From Ulota crispa (Eukaryota; Streptophyta; Bryopsida; Orthotrichales; Orthotrichaceae), in contig OY987251.1 in assembly GCA_963920765.1 (NCBI GenBank), forward strand, positions 12,961,219-13,025,218: DNA of 64,000 nucleotides, in the 5' to 3' direction. How positions within the stretch are numbered: position 1 is the stretch's first letter; every line of letters starts with the position of its first letter. Positions 35,620 to 46,291 of this stretch are shown here, one piece after another. Under the pieces are notes generated by a model. It saw only the letters and a list, made by a program, of their open reading frames with translations. It was not told the DNA's origin and ran no database searches. The position numbers were made by a program, and so were the translations under genes.

Positions 35620-35623
35620 TTAA

Positions 35624-35995
35624 ATGACTAAGTGGATAGGAAATGTTAGCTTGTTATCAAAAAAACACTTTGTAGGATGGAGAAAATTTGATTTTTATTT
35701 GATTTTTTCTAAAAGTGAATATGAAAACATGGTTTGTTATGGAAGGCAAAAAACATCCTCATTGAATGTACACATTTTTTAGGTAGCCCAAATTGTGAGA
35801 AGATCTAGGGACACGTTGTTAGGTTCCATGTTGCGTGTCATGCAATTTTCATGAGGTCAACGTGTATTTTTTATTTTTGCAATTTTTGGAAGTTGTATTA
35901 TAATAAATGGGCACTTGCCAAACCATTATAGAGCATTGCAAAGCAAATGTAAAGGGGTAGTCACAATGACTAGCCCAACATGTAGGGATTAATCC
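35624..35995. mobile_element. Eroded TTAA-bounded element PB13
   Basis: The stretch lies exactly between TTAA 35620-35623 and TTAA 35996-35999. Its interior (AACATGGTTTGTTATGGAAG, CATGCAATTTTCATGAGGTC) is related to PB15 and PB18. Both termini have lost the CCC start, so the call rests on interior similarity and position. Confidence 0.55.
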
Positions 35996-36583
35996 TTAAC
36001 CCCTAAAGTCCTTTGAGTATGTTTGACCAAAAATCACTCAAAGTGAGTCTTTTTGATAGCAAAGGGAAAAAATGGAAAAGAAGAATTGGTGTAAATTACC
36101 ACAAGATCTATTCGTTGACTCCATTATGCTATAGTAAGAAGGTGAATGCTTTTTCTTGCAAAGATTGTGAAAATATACGGCTTGAACTGTGAAAAATAGT
36201 TTTTTTTAACATTCAAATTCTAGGCAGTTCTCATTTGCAGAGGATTGCACCAGCTAATATCACTTCTTTGCTTGAACTCCTTCAGTTTGATGCTTTTGAT
36301 AGAGCGCCATATGTCCAAAAGAATTCATAAGATTTTGAATTGCGTAACACACACCAAAAATTGAGAAAAAGAAATTAGCTTCAAGAAAATTCTCATACAA
36401 AGCCATTTTTTCAACAATTTTTAGTTTTTACATACAATAATATTTTTTTAAATGTGAACAACAAAGTTTTGGATTTTAGCTAATTTCATTGAAAGGAGAA
36501 CAAAGAAAGGAAATTGACCAAAAACGGTGGCTTTAACAAGTGTAATCAACATAAGGCTATTTCCAACAAATGTGAAGTAAGAT

Positions 36584-36831
36584 CATATTCATTAAAATGG
36601 GAGAATGAGCACCTCTCAAGATAACCATGTTGATCTCGACCTAAATTGGCAATTTCCATTAAAAGTAGAGTTTTCAGTTGAATTGACATTAAAACTTCTA
36701 ATTTTAGGTCTGCTTTGAAAGGTTTTATTGCAATTTAGCTTGACTCAAGCTAAATTGCAATAAAACCTTTTGTTGAATTCTCTTTCAATTACCTCTAAAT
36801 TCAGTGGAGATCTCCCATTTTAATGAATATG
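36584..36831. mobile_element. MITE with CATATTCATTAAAATGGGAG ends, copy 1
   Basis: The 20-bp ends are perfect inverted repeats. At its centre lies a perfect 53-nt palindrome (36718-36770). A related copy lies at 39027-39306. Confidence 0.85.
36718..36770. repeat. Perfect palindrome, 26-bp arms
   Basis: AAAGGTTTTATTGCAATTTA, then GCTTGA, one C, then the exact inverse. The loop is one base, so it can form a cruciform or a hairpin RNA. Confidence 0.9.
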
Positions 36832-37513
36832 GTGTTAAGTAAAAAATTGTAAGCAAAAACAATTGCCTTTATGGAATGACGTCGGTCAAATTTGACAATG
36901 AAATATCTTTGCCCCCTCAACCTTTGGGCAAGGTCCCAAATTTCCAATTGTAATGTAAATAAATGTGCTTGTGCTTCCCTTTGAGCAAACAAAACTACAA
37001 ATTCCATCTTAATCTTTTTTCAACAATTCAAAATGGTATGAAAATTGTTGCATTAGATAGCTACTCCTTAGGCACATATCCTCAATTTTTTTTGTGAAAA
37101 TGCCTTTACTATTTTATCAATACTAAACTACTCAAAACTGCTATGTTGCCAAAAAAAATTGTGTGGTCCTTTAGAGGTTAACACCCCATGGGTATAGTAG
37201 ATACAATGTCATATAATTTTCATTTGCTACCAATAAAAAGTTTTAATTTGGCATCTCAAATAACTCGCAATAACTACTTTGATCTGTTTTCCAACTTATT
37301 TGTTGATCTTAAATACAATAAAGGTATAGATCCATTCCAAATACAATAACAATACCTTGTATTTTACTAGTTGCAAAGGCACTTTCAGATGTTTAGGGCT
37401 CAAGGTAGATCTAAAGGTAACAGCTGAAAACTTGTCTTCACTTCTAGTCATATAGACTACATGCGAGTAACAAACTCACCTAAGTAATATATCAAATGCA
37501 ATTGTTGTTTTAA

Positions 37514-38624
37514 CCCTTGAATGCCAAGGCAGACGTTCTGTGTTAGCTAGCCTTAAAAATCATTCTATAGGAAAGGAAAAGGTAGATTTTTACTTGGTCT
37601 CTTTTAAAAGTGATCATAAACACATGGTTTATCATGGAAGGTAAAAAAAATCTCACTAAATATACTTGTATTTTTAGGTAACCAAATTGTGAAAAAATTT
37701 AGAGCCAAAATGTTAGGTTCTATGTTGCTCTTCTTGCAATTTTCATGAGATCAGCATATGGGTGATTGCAAGAAATACTTGTACTATTTTTTGTCCCCTT
37801 CACCTCTAGCATGTGGTTTTTGGCTCCTATCTTTTGCGTACCAAGTCATTTTGACTTGGAATTTTAGAGTAATGTTCACTTCAAAGTTATAGACATTCTC
37901 AAATTTTGTTTTAAAAAAAAAATTACTATTTTTAAACAACCCCTAAATAGGTGTCTACATTGGCCATTTTGGGGGTTTTTAGTACTATTTTGGGTCCAAA
38001 AATGCGAATCTTCTGCCACAAATTAGGGAAGTTGTTTATCATAGAGCATTACATGGATACATTGAAGGGTTTCACAAAAATCTAAATTCCATGCCATGCA
38101 CATTGTCTCAAAGTGGGCATCCATTCTCCCTGCATTGGTGAAATAAAAAACTCCTTCAAAAACCACTTGCACCAAGTGAAGCTACTCAAAAAGATAAAAA
38201 ATGGCCATCTTTTGTTTTACTTTTTTGAATTTATTTACTATTTTCTAAAAAACAAAAAGGAAATTATCTTTTTGTTGGTATTTTTTGTCCCTCTATTTTT
38301 GTGCATAACTTTTAGAATAAAATTTTTCTAGGTCTAAATTTTCACAAGTATGCTATTTTAAGTGCTTTACAAATTGCTATGTTTTATTTTACTTTATTTT
38401 ATTTTTGAAAATTTTATTTCAAAATCTCATATTACTACCTAGTACTACCAATTTTAAAGGTGTTTGAGACAAAATTGTGAAGTGTTTCTTGCAACTATCC
38501 ATATACTATTCACTTTTGCAATAACTGGTCACTTGCCACACCAATGATACCACTAGAATCATTGAATCACTGTTGAATTCACTATAACTGGGCTAGTCGC
38601 AGTAATCAGCTTGACATTTAAAGG
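37514..38624. mobile_element. TTAA-flanked piggyBac-like element PB15
   Basis: The element is TTAA-CCCTTGAATGCCAAGG ... TTGACATTTAAAGG-TTAA, flanked at 37510-37513 and 38625-38628. The interior is related to PB13 and PB18. It is split by the nested element 37761-38499. Confidence 0.72.
37761..38499. mobile_element. TIR element GTAGTTGCAAGAAACACTT, copy 1
   Basis: GGTGATTGCAAGAAATACTTG at the left is matched by AAGTGTTTCTTGCAACTA at the right. A second copy lies at 59738-60294 with the same interior (CTCAAAGTGGGCATCC, TTTTTGTTGGTA, CCTCTATTTTTGTGCATAAC). The class is unknown. Confidence 0.8.
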
Positions 38625-38721
38625 TTAACTGTGTACATCATAGTATTAAAATGGAAACATGTTATTTGTTAGCATTTAATATGTAAAATGACACTTGGTG
38701 CTAACTTTGAAGTTTCTTTAA

Positions 38722-38792
38722 CCCCCAAATGCACGAGGCATCAAATTATGGTGTAAAAATCACCACAATTTGGCGCCTTGGGCATTTAAGGG
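38722..38792. mobile_element. 71-bp TTAA-flanked hairpin element PB16
   Basis: The element is TTAA-CCCCCAAATGC ... GGCATTTAAGGG-TTAA, flanked at 38718-38721 and 38793-38796. The interior is also self-complementary: GGCATCAAATTATGGTG pairs with CACCACAATTTGGCGCC, leaving a loop of a few bases. Confidence 0.82.
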
Positions 38793-38846
38793 TTAAAGGC
38801 ACTAGGAGATTTGAGAAATATATTTGAATGGAGGTGATTGGGAGGA

Positions 38847-39462
38847 TGCTATTTGGTGAGTGTAAAACAATGAGCCATGAGCGGGCGTTCAAGAATTTGT
38901 GAGCAAGAATGGACTCTCAACTCAAAACCAATGGAATAACTAAAAAACAAGTTTTTCAAGAGATGATAGTTTAATATGCAGAATTACAAGGCCTCATGTA
39001 CACAATTACATGTGGAATTAACGCCACATTCATTATAATGAGAGTATTCTAGTGAAGTGAGAGGTAAAATACCCAAAATTCAAAAACAAAGGTCAATTTG
39101 ATGAAAAGTTTTAGGTCAATTCAGCTCAAATTGAGCTGAATTGACATATAACCTTTCAAATTGGACTTGAAACTAATTTTTTTAATGTCAATTCAGCTCA
39201 AATCAAGCTGAATTGACATAAAACCTTTCAAATTTGACCTAAACTTGAAAGGGTTTATGTCAATTCAGCTCGATTTGAGCTGAAAACTCTCATTTTAATG
39301 AAAATTGATGATTTTGGATGGAAATGGATGATTTTGGTCAAAATCTAACATATTTATTTTGAGAGGTCCCCATTCTTTCATTACAACAAATAATGATTTT
39401 TATTATTATTTTGAGTAATAATCCCTACTCACGGCTCATGAATCCTAGCCCATGAAATAGCA
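38847..39462. mobile_element. MITE with TGCTATTT..GAGCCATGAGC ends, copy 1
   Basis: TGCTATTTGGTGAGTG and AATGAGCCATGAGCGGG at the left are mirrored by CACGGCTCATGAATCC and CATGAAATAGCA at the right. Relatives lie at about 43525-43752 and 60400-60650. Another MITE is nested at 39027-39306. Confidence 0.7.
39027..39306. mobile_element. MITE with CATTCATTATAATGAGAG ends, copy 2
   Basis: CATTCATTATAATGAGAG is matched by CTCTCATTTTAATGAAAAT. The interior carries three local palindromes of the form GTCAATTCAGCTCAAATTGA followed by GCTGAATTGAC (39115-39150, 39200-39225, 39258-39285). Confidence 0.75.
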
Positions 39463-40180
39463 ATATCATTCTTGGGCAACCTAAACGCAATATTCAGTGT
39501 AGTGTTTGAAGAAATATCCTTACACAAGGAAATTATAGTTCTTTTTTGTGCCAAGAAGAATACTCTGGCTGGTCCATGCTTTGCTTGCTCCCTTTTCATC
39601 CAAAAGTCCCCAAGTCCCCCTAACTCAAGGTTTGGGAAGAACTGGTTGCTAGTTCAAAGCTAGGAGATTGAAATGAGAAAAAACCATTTACAATTTGTAA
39701 ACATCAGTTGAAAACTACTTAAAGATCCAATTTTTTATATTTACGGAGTGAAATAGAGAAAATAATTGAAGTAGCTTAAAAACATTGTTTGAATTGACAC
39801 GTCCAAATTGACTAAACCTATCAAAATTGACAAAAAAATTGTCGACAAAAAAAAAAAGTCCAAATTGACACTCTCAAATCTAAAAAAATGACCAAACTGA
39901 CAGCGTTTTTTTGTAGCATAGTTTCTTGATAAGCCGGTTCAATACGGGATTTGGGAAAAACTCAAATTTTTCTTGGACCTTGCAACCTAATAACATCTCT
40001 ACCGCAAACGCAAGCACACACGGAATTGTGACTGTTGCGAGAGCAAGCAACGCTACTTTGCTCCATGCACCCCAAAGTTCAGGATTTTCACGTCCACACA
40101 ACAGTTCATGGAACGTGTTGTTCCCCTTTCATTTAGAAAGGATTTGACAATTGTTTGCAATTGATTGGTTGCCTAGTGAT
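39463..40180. other. Intergenic stretch
   Basis: GGCAACCTAAACGCAATATT near 39474 is a solitary end of the GCATTTAGGTTGC MITE family. No gene is seen. Confidence 0.4.
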
Positions 40181-41163
40181 TGCCAGGTGGTGAAGCGTGC
40201 GTTGCGTTGTGAGTGCTCACCAATAAATGGGACGGAACGCTTTCCAAAAGTTTTTTTGAGTTCATGGTTACGGGTGGAGATGCTCTAACCTGGTGTTTTC
40301 CCGCGCACGGGTGGAGATGCTCCAAGTTTAGCGAACATTTCGTATTTCCCCCGTTGACAGCACCGACGCGGCGACGCCCACGACGACGAAGACAACTGGA
40401 CTCTCGGAGAGCCTCTCCCGAGCACGAAAACAAAGATCTCTTTAACTCTTTTGCTGAGCTCCGGAATGCGGAGCAGCAATCCCGACGACCACTGGGCCCT
40501 CGCCACTCGCCACTCGCCAAGTCGCCATGGGGGAGATCTAGCGAGGATCAGCAAACGTGCTCGGCCCCACTTCAAGTACTGACAATGGGCAGGATCGAGC
40601 CGCCTGAAGTGGACTACGTCTTCCGCGCACCAGCGACCGCCACGTCTCCCTAAACCCATGCACCACTTCCGCACTTCGGTTGACTCTGGTCCTCCTCGTC
40701 GTCGGTAAGAGGTTCACTTTTTGTTTCCGAATCTCAAACCTCGGTTGACCAGCAAAATAATGCAAACCTCGAGTAGAGGCTGTAGAGCTACTCCGTGGTA
40801 TCCTCTCAGAACTGTGATCAACTTTTCTAGCTAGACTTGCCGCTAGACAACTCTCAATCAACTGAATGCAGACTAGTCAGTGTCTCGTGACAAAGCTTGG
40901 GTGGCGATGAGCGAGCCTTGGTTGTTGCGGGAGAAGGAGGATTGGAAAGGAATGGCAGGTTAGCTAGGTTGTTGCTCTGGTTTAGAACATGGGCCTTGTT
41001 GCGCTGTTTTAGAATATGGGCCTTGTTGGAGAGCTGGGTTTGAAGTGCTGGTTGTTGGGACTGGAGCGAAGCGTGTGTTGTTGCGAAGATCGAGTTCCAT
41101 GGTGTCGTGGTTGAGCGGAATTAGCGGTTGGGGGAGCTAGCTAGAACCGTAGCACCGCCCGTG
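40181..41163. other. GC-rich 5' region of the 41-45 kb gene
   Basis: GC content rises sharply from about 40.3 kb. The stretch precedes the gene starting at 41164 and probably contains its promoter and leader. Two copies of GGGTGGAGATGCTCYAA lie at about 40273 and 40309. Open frames on both strands reflect base composition more than recognisable protein. Confidence 0.45.
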
Positions 41164-44100
41164 ATGCGGGAGTGTAAAAGGCACCCTTCCCAATCGCAAC
41201 CCGGCGGTGGTGTGTGCGCCAGCTGCTTGAGAGAGAGGCTGGTGCGGTTATGGCGAGGACAGAGCTTCCATCTCGACGACGACGACAACGACCACGGCAA
41301 CGAGCTCGCATCGACCGCCGCTCGCGTCGGTTCGTTAGCTGGTGTGAGATTACAGCTCCAAGTGAATGGAGTGGCGAAGCCTGAGCCGAGTAGTAGTCTC
41401 GTCGACGACGGCGACGGCGACGCCAGCTCTGCAGGAACAGTTCTAACCACGACGGAGACGCCGACGAATATCATGGTCGAATGGACGGAATTTCACGCGC
41501 AGCGCCGGCGGCGGAATTCGGAGCAAGGCGCCACGGCGAAGAGCAGCCGCAGCATGGATTCGCTGGAGTTCAAGCCGCTGATGGACAGGCTCGTGATGGA
41601 CGCTGACGCCGCCGCGGCAGCGGAAGCTCGACCACGGGCGATCCGGTCCCGGTCTATGCCGATGCACAACCGCCGCGCCGAGGAGACGGCTCTGAGAGTC
41701 ATCAGGGAAGTGCAGGGCCGTGACGGCTTACCCTCGGATGAGCTTGAGCTTGGCTTCCCTGTCGAGAGTTTGCAAACGCCGGAGCAGCGGCAGCAGCAAC
41801 AGCAGCAGCGGTGTCGGCAGTGTGGCATTTGGTTCTTGAACAACAGTCCCAAATGGGTGTCGAAGCTGCTCATGAGCCCCATTAATCCGTCCAGGAACAA
41901 GCAAAAGGTGTTTCCGAGCAGATTGGGATCGAAGAAGCGGCGGGCGCGCTTCAATTCTGCGGACTGGAGTCATTCGGATGACGACGCGTCTGGCGTGCCG
42001 CATTGGATTGCTTCCGCGCTGCCGGCGACGGACGGCGCTGACGCCGCGGGCGCGCGCCAGCGGCGCTCCGTCGCCAGCCTGCGGAGCTCCGTATTTTCGT
42101 GGCTTCAGGTGCGCGCTTTTTGCTCTGTCTCTGCCTTGATTGTAGCCTCCTCGCTAATGAACTCTGTTTTAAATCTACACTAAATGTTGCATTCAGGTTA
42201 TCCTTCTCGATATTCTACAATGAAAAAAACAGGGAAAATTTTACAAATACCCTTGAAGTTTGCCATATATGTGTAGATATCCCTAGTTTTTTAGAAATTG
42301 CACAAATATCCTTGGACTATAATTTATAATTTATAGGCGTTTGTTTTGTTATGCAAGCTACTTCCTTCATGACCAATGTCAAAACAAGGAGTGCAATAGA
42401 ACTAAAAAGAAGTAAGGTGCGCACAAAGAGAGAAGGAAGTGGCATGCACAATAGAAAAAATGCTTGGAAATTATGGTCCAAGGGCATTTGTGCAATTTCT
42501 GAAAAACTAAGGATATCTATACAAATATGACAAACTTCAAGGGTATCCATAAAATTTTTCCTAAAAATTACATTTGGACAGTATTTTTCATTAACAATTA
42601 CGGTAATAATCCAATTTTAAATGACCTTGTGACAACAATAAAGCTATGAAAACCAAATTAGCTACGTCTAGGCTGTAATCCATGTGAAATCTTGACATTT
42701 TAAGAGTTTCATGCACCTCCAAGTGGCCAAGTAATGAGTCATAAGATAACTTTTTAAGGTAAAGTAGCTGATTATTAAGACAAATCTAAATGTGATGTAG
42801 AGAGTTGAGAAATGAGCTGCTTTTCAAGTAAGGTACATACTCAAATTTCTTCAGGTAGCTTCTCTCAATGCGAAGTCTCCTCTAGTGTTGTCTAAAATCA
42901 AATGATGTTCACTCCATCTTTGGTGTACTGTTTCTCTTTCTTGATGCACCCAACAATTGGTATTTATCATTATGATTGCATCAAATATCTAGGCAATGAA
43001 GGGACATGGGTTTGCTAGTTTTTCATTCATAACACACTAAAGAGCTCCAATAGAACTTGTGTACAATAAGAGCTTGATAACGGTGCGTGCACCAAAGTTT
43101 TATGTGCTAAGTTGTGGTCACGTGTGATGTAAACAAGTATGTACAAGTAATTTAAAAAGAGCCAACCTAGTTTTAAGTTTGTCAAAGTAAAGAGGTTCAT
43201 GCTTGCTCAAGGGCTTTTTAATGTCACAAAACCTCAATGGAGTCCAGTTTTGTACAAATGAGAGATTGCTCACTCAATAACAAAAATGAGTGATACCTGG
43301 TTTGCATGAGATGGAAACTTTTTAACAATTCAATGTCTTCCTCTTCAAACCCTTGACCAACCATGACAAACATGATACTAAAACATTGAAATTATATTCA
43401 ACAAACATGAAGAATACAACCTCTTTATTTTAAAATGCAAGGCCTCTACTTTTCCTTCAATGTAGTGTCCTTCTTTGCACCTCTCTCTCTCTTACTTACT
43501 TCTCTACTCCCTTGATGGACAACGTTATTTTGTGAGGGTAAAATTGTGAGCCCATGAACGGTGATCCAAGAATTTGTGAACAAGAACCAATTTTGAGCTC
43601 AAAATCAATCAAAAAACATTCAAAATATTAAACTTTTTAGAACATGAGCATTTATAATGCATAATTTTAATGCCCTATGTATACGTTTATAGGTGAATTT
43701 TTTCTTTCTAAACAAAAAATTTAGGCTTGCTACTTACGGCTCATGGATCCCCACTCAAGATTTAGCATTCCCCTTCCCTTGATTTGTCTTTCCTTTTCCC
43801 TTGCCATAATTTGCTTCTTTGCACCTCCTCTCTCTTCTTGCTTCTCTAGTCCCTTGATTTGTCTTTCCTTCTCCCTTTCCTTAGCTTGCTTCTTTGCTCA
43901 ATTCCTTGCCCCTCCTTGCTCTCTCACTTCTCTTTTCCCTTGATTTGTCTTTCATTTTTCCCTCATAAGGTAGTCGGTTATATAAGCAACCATTTAAGCT
44001 TACCTAACTCATTAATGATAGTAATAGATAATTGAAGAAACATGTGCATTTAGAAAAAGGTTGCTTTTAGAGCCAACTACCTTAGTAGTTTGCTTCTTTG

Positions 44101-45200
44101 CACCTCCTCTCTCTCTTTTGCTTCTCTATTCCTTTGATGTATCTTTCCTTTTCCTCACCATAGTTTGCTTCTTTGCACCTCGTCTCTCTTTTGCTTCTCT
44201 ATTCCCTTGATTCATCTCTCCTTTTCCCTTGCCATAACGTAGGAGGCTCATAAACCGCCCACTTGCTTAACCCTTAAAAGACCGAGCTACTATAATACAT
44301 AGTATGTATGTTGTTCTATAACTGGCATTTTGCTACCATCAAAAAGTTAAGATTTGGGATCTTGACTACCTCATTAGAAAGTTGATTTATATTCTAGCTT
44401 CTTTGTTGATCTCAAATGTAATAAAGGTGTGAATGCACTCCAAATACAAGAAAAATACCTTGTATTGTACTGGTTGCAAAGGGCTGCTTGGACCTTTAGG
44501 GGTTAAATGCATTCCATTTATACATGTTACTTTTCATAAGTTTCAACACTATACAAATAGTGTATATTTGAGGAAGTGGGTGATTTTAGAGCCTTATGCC
44601 ACTTCAACTTCAAAATTTCATAACTAATTCCACAAAGCTCCAAATAATATGAAACAGCTTGGGTCAGATGCCAATTCCTCTTGTCTTTGCAAGAAAATGT
44701 ACTGAAAATTATTTCAAGAAGTTTCACCTCCCTAAATTTCAGTTTCAGCCCTTACATGGTCCATTCATGAGCCTCCTTGATTTGTCTTTCCTTCTCCTCG
44801 CCATAGTTTGCTTCATTGCACGATTCCTTGCACCTCCTCTCTCTCTTGCTTCTCTCACCATGTCCCTGATTTTGTCTGTGCTCCGTTGTGAGCAAAGCAG
44901 GACGCAGACAGAACGATGATAAGGAACTACGACCCCACGAGAGCGAGAGCGCGAGCGCGCTCGTTTCCGGGGGCAGCATCGGAGAGCACAGAATTTCGGC
45001 CTCAAGATCTGACCACGGTGGGTCATCTGCACGAGATTGTGGAGGAAGAGCTGGAGATCGTGGAGGACTCCGACTTCGAAGACACTGGCGCAGGTGCAGC
45101 CGATGTTTTCAGAGACATCGCCTCCTTCGGCAACTTTCTTCGCAGCGCTGCGTTACGACATCCCCACGCCCACCTCACCCGCCTCGCCAGCGCAGCCTAA
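41164..45200 (+). CDS. Plant-specific protein with N-terminal CxxHP...GVCASCLRERL motif (two exons, model)
   Basis: Exon 1 (41164-42108, 315 codons) starts MRECKRHPSQ and has GGGVCASCLRERL at residues 14-26, a Cys/His pattern shared by several plant-specific proteins of poorly known function (OCTOPUS/DUF740-like N termini look similar). Then come an acidic stretch (DDDDNDH), an Arg-rich RRRR, an Ala-rich run, a poly-Gln run and CRQCGIWF, which may complete a second metal site. The donor after FSWLQ is CAG|GTGCGC. Exon 2 (44901-45200, 99 codons plus stop) follows GAGCAAAGCAG in the same phase and is acidic (EEELEIVEDSDFEDTG). The product would be 414 residues. The 2.8 kb intron holds nested MITEs. 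An in-frame TTG at 41128 is not the start. Exon 1 is well supported by composition and motif; its joining to exon 2 is inferred. Confidence 0.6.
42184..42800. mobile_element. MITE with GCATTTAGGTTGC ends, copy 3, interrupted
   Basis: The left remnant TGTTGCATTCAGGTTATC and the right part (CACCTCCAAGTGGCC, GACAAATCTAAATGTGAT) match 32254-32538. It is split by the Mutator-like MITE at 42232-42561 and lies in the intron of the 41-45 kb gene. Confidence 0.65.
42232..42561. mobile_element. Mutator-like MITE, copy 2
   Basis: The ends GGGAAAATTTTACAAATACC and (inverse) AGGAAAAATTTTATGGATAC extend for about 70 bp and match 4239-4469 of HOP2 intron 5 (CTTGAAGTTTG, GGATATC / GATATCC). The flanking 9-mers do not match well here. 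Confidence 0.75.
43525..43752. mobile_element. MITE with GAGCCCATGA ends, copy 2
   Basis: GTGAGCCCATGAACGGTGAT and CAAGAATTTGTGAACAAGAA at the left match the 38847 copy. CTTACGGCTCATGGATCCCC closes the right end. Confidence 0.7.
43966..44084. mobile_element. 119-bp MITE with TAAGGTAGTCGG ends
   Basis: TAAGGTAGTCGGTTATATAA and GCAACC are mirrored by GGTTGCTTTTAGAGCC and AACTACCTTA. Confidence 0.75.
44271..44502. mobile_element. TTAA-flanked piggyBac-like element PB17 (short)
   Basis: The element is TTAA-CCCTTAAAAGACCGAGC ... TTGGACCTTTAGGGG-TTAA, flanked at 44267-44270 and 44503-44506. It is 232 bp and closely related to PB20. Confidence 0.82.
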
Positions 45201-45222
45201 ACCCTAAACCCTAAAACCATGT
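45197..45222. repeat. Short telomere-type repeat over the stop codon
   Basis: CCTAAACCCTAAACCCTAAA is about three units of the plant telomere repeat CCCTAAA. The first TAA (45198-45200) is the stop codon of the 41-45 kb gene model. Confidence 0.85.
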
Positions 45223-46280
45223 ACTCTCCTGAAACCATGTTACCGCTGTCCATAGCCAGTCATTTCTTTTGGTTTTTTTCTTTCTCTTTCTTTGTGAGAG
45301 CAAAATTTTGCCAGCTCTGACAGATTTGGATCAATGCAATGACATTTATTTTTCAAAACATTCTTTAACTAAATAATATGCTCTAAAACATTTCTTTCTT
45401 CAAAACATTCTTTAAGTAAATAAGGTAGTATGCTCTAAAATAGTCACTTTAAGTGCTGGTCTACCTTTTCATAGGCTTTTCATGGGCTTTTCAAGATAAG
45501 AAGATTTGGATTTTCATGGGCTTTTCAACAAGATAAGAAGATTTGGATTTTCATGGGCTTTTCAAGACAAGAAGATTTTTTTTGTCGTAGTTTGCAGACA
45601 TATACTCTCCTAAAACCATGTCCAAGTCGCTGTCCAAAACTAGTCATTTCTTTCTGTCTTTCTCTTTCTTTGTGAGGGCAAAATTTTGCCAGCTTTGACA
45701 GATTTGGACTTTGCAATGACGTCTCTTCAAAACATTCTTTTACAAAATAATGATAAATAAAGTAGGGGCTTGGCCCCAACCCTAGCAAATTTGGGCCAAT
45801 GCAATCATGTCTCTCCCAAGTATCTTCCAATGAAATTAGGACAACGAAGGGCGTATTTATTGTTCTTTGGAAAAAAAATTCATGGTTGAAAGTTGCACTT
45901 GCTTCTAAACTCTTTATTCTTGACTCCCTATTTGTGCTTTTCATTGTTCTCCTTCTTGTTGATTTGGTTGTCTATTTACTGTATAAATTAAGTGCGTCTT
46001 TTGATGTATGCTATATGCCAATAACACTAGGTCGTTCTCTTTCTTTGCGAGGCAAAATTTGCAGATTTGAACCAGTGCAATGATTGTTTCTTCAAATTTT
46101 CTTTACAAAATGATGATAAAAGTAGGGCTTGGCCCCAACCCTAACAAATTTGGGCCAATGCAATCATGTCTCTCCAAGTATTTTCGAATGAAATTAGGAT
46201 AACAAAGGGTGCGTTGTTCTTTGGAAAAAAATTCATGGTTGGAAGCTGCACATGCTTCTAAGGTAGTGTAGCTTGAAAAG
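45205..46280. repeat. Tandemly repeated 3' flank, three copies
   Basis: Blocks beginning near 45225, 45605 and 46030 share TTTCTCTTTCTTTGTGAG, GCAAAATTTTGCCAGCT and CAGATTTGG. The later copies share GGCTTGGCCCCAACCCTA and TTTGGGCCAATGCAATCA. Within the first block a 38-bp unit (GGGCTTTTCAAGATAAGAAG) is itself repeated three times (45480-45580). Confidence 0.8.
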
Positions 46281-46291
46281 CAACACTTTAA

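Larger units (their letters stand above)
36000..37177. mobile_element. TTAA-flanked piggyBac-like element PB14
   Basis: The element is TTAA-CCCCTAAAGTCC ... TGGTCCTTTAGAGG-TTAA, flanked at 35996-35999 and 37178-37181. It is enlarged by a nested MITE at 36584-36831. Confidence 0.78.
43440..44250. repeat. Degenerate pyrimidine-rich tandem repeats in the intron
   Basis: Units such as TTGCTTCTTTGCACCTCCTC, TCTCTTTTGCTTCTCT and CCCTTGATTTGTCTTTCC recur four to five times. The same sequence forms the 3' end of the intron (44778-44870), just before the exon-2 acceptor. Two MITEs are inserted in the array. Confidence 0.7.

Noticed and set aside
40213..40674. GC-rich reading frames on both strands before the 41-45 kb gene
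   Set aside because: Overlapping frames on both strands without motifs are explained by base composition.
41128..41163. Upstream extension of the 41-45 kb protein from TTG
   Set aside because: The frame opens with TTG; the first ATG (41164) gives MRECKRHP directly at the conserved motif.
44888..45214. Alternative frame over exon 2 of the 41-45 kb gene
   Set aside because: It is Arg/Ser-rich and typical of a shifted frame; the frame from 44901 is phase-matched to exon 1 and less biased.
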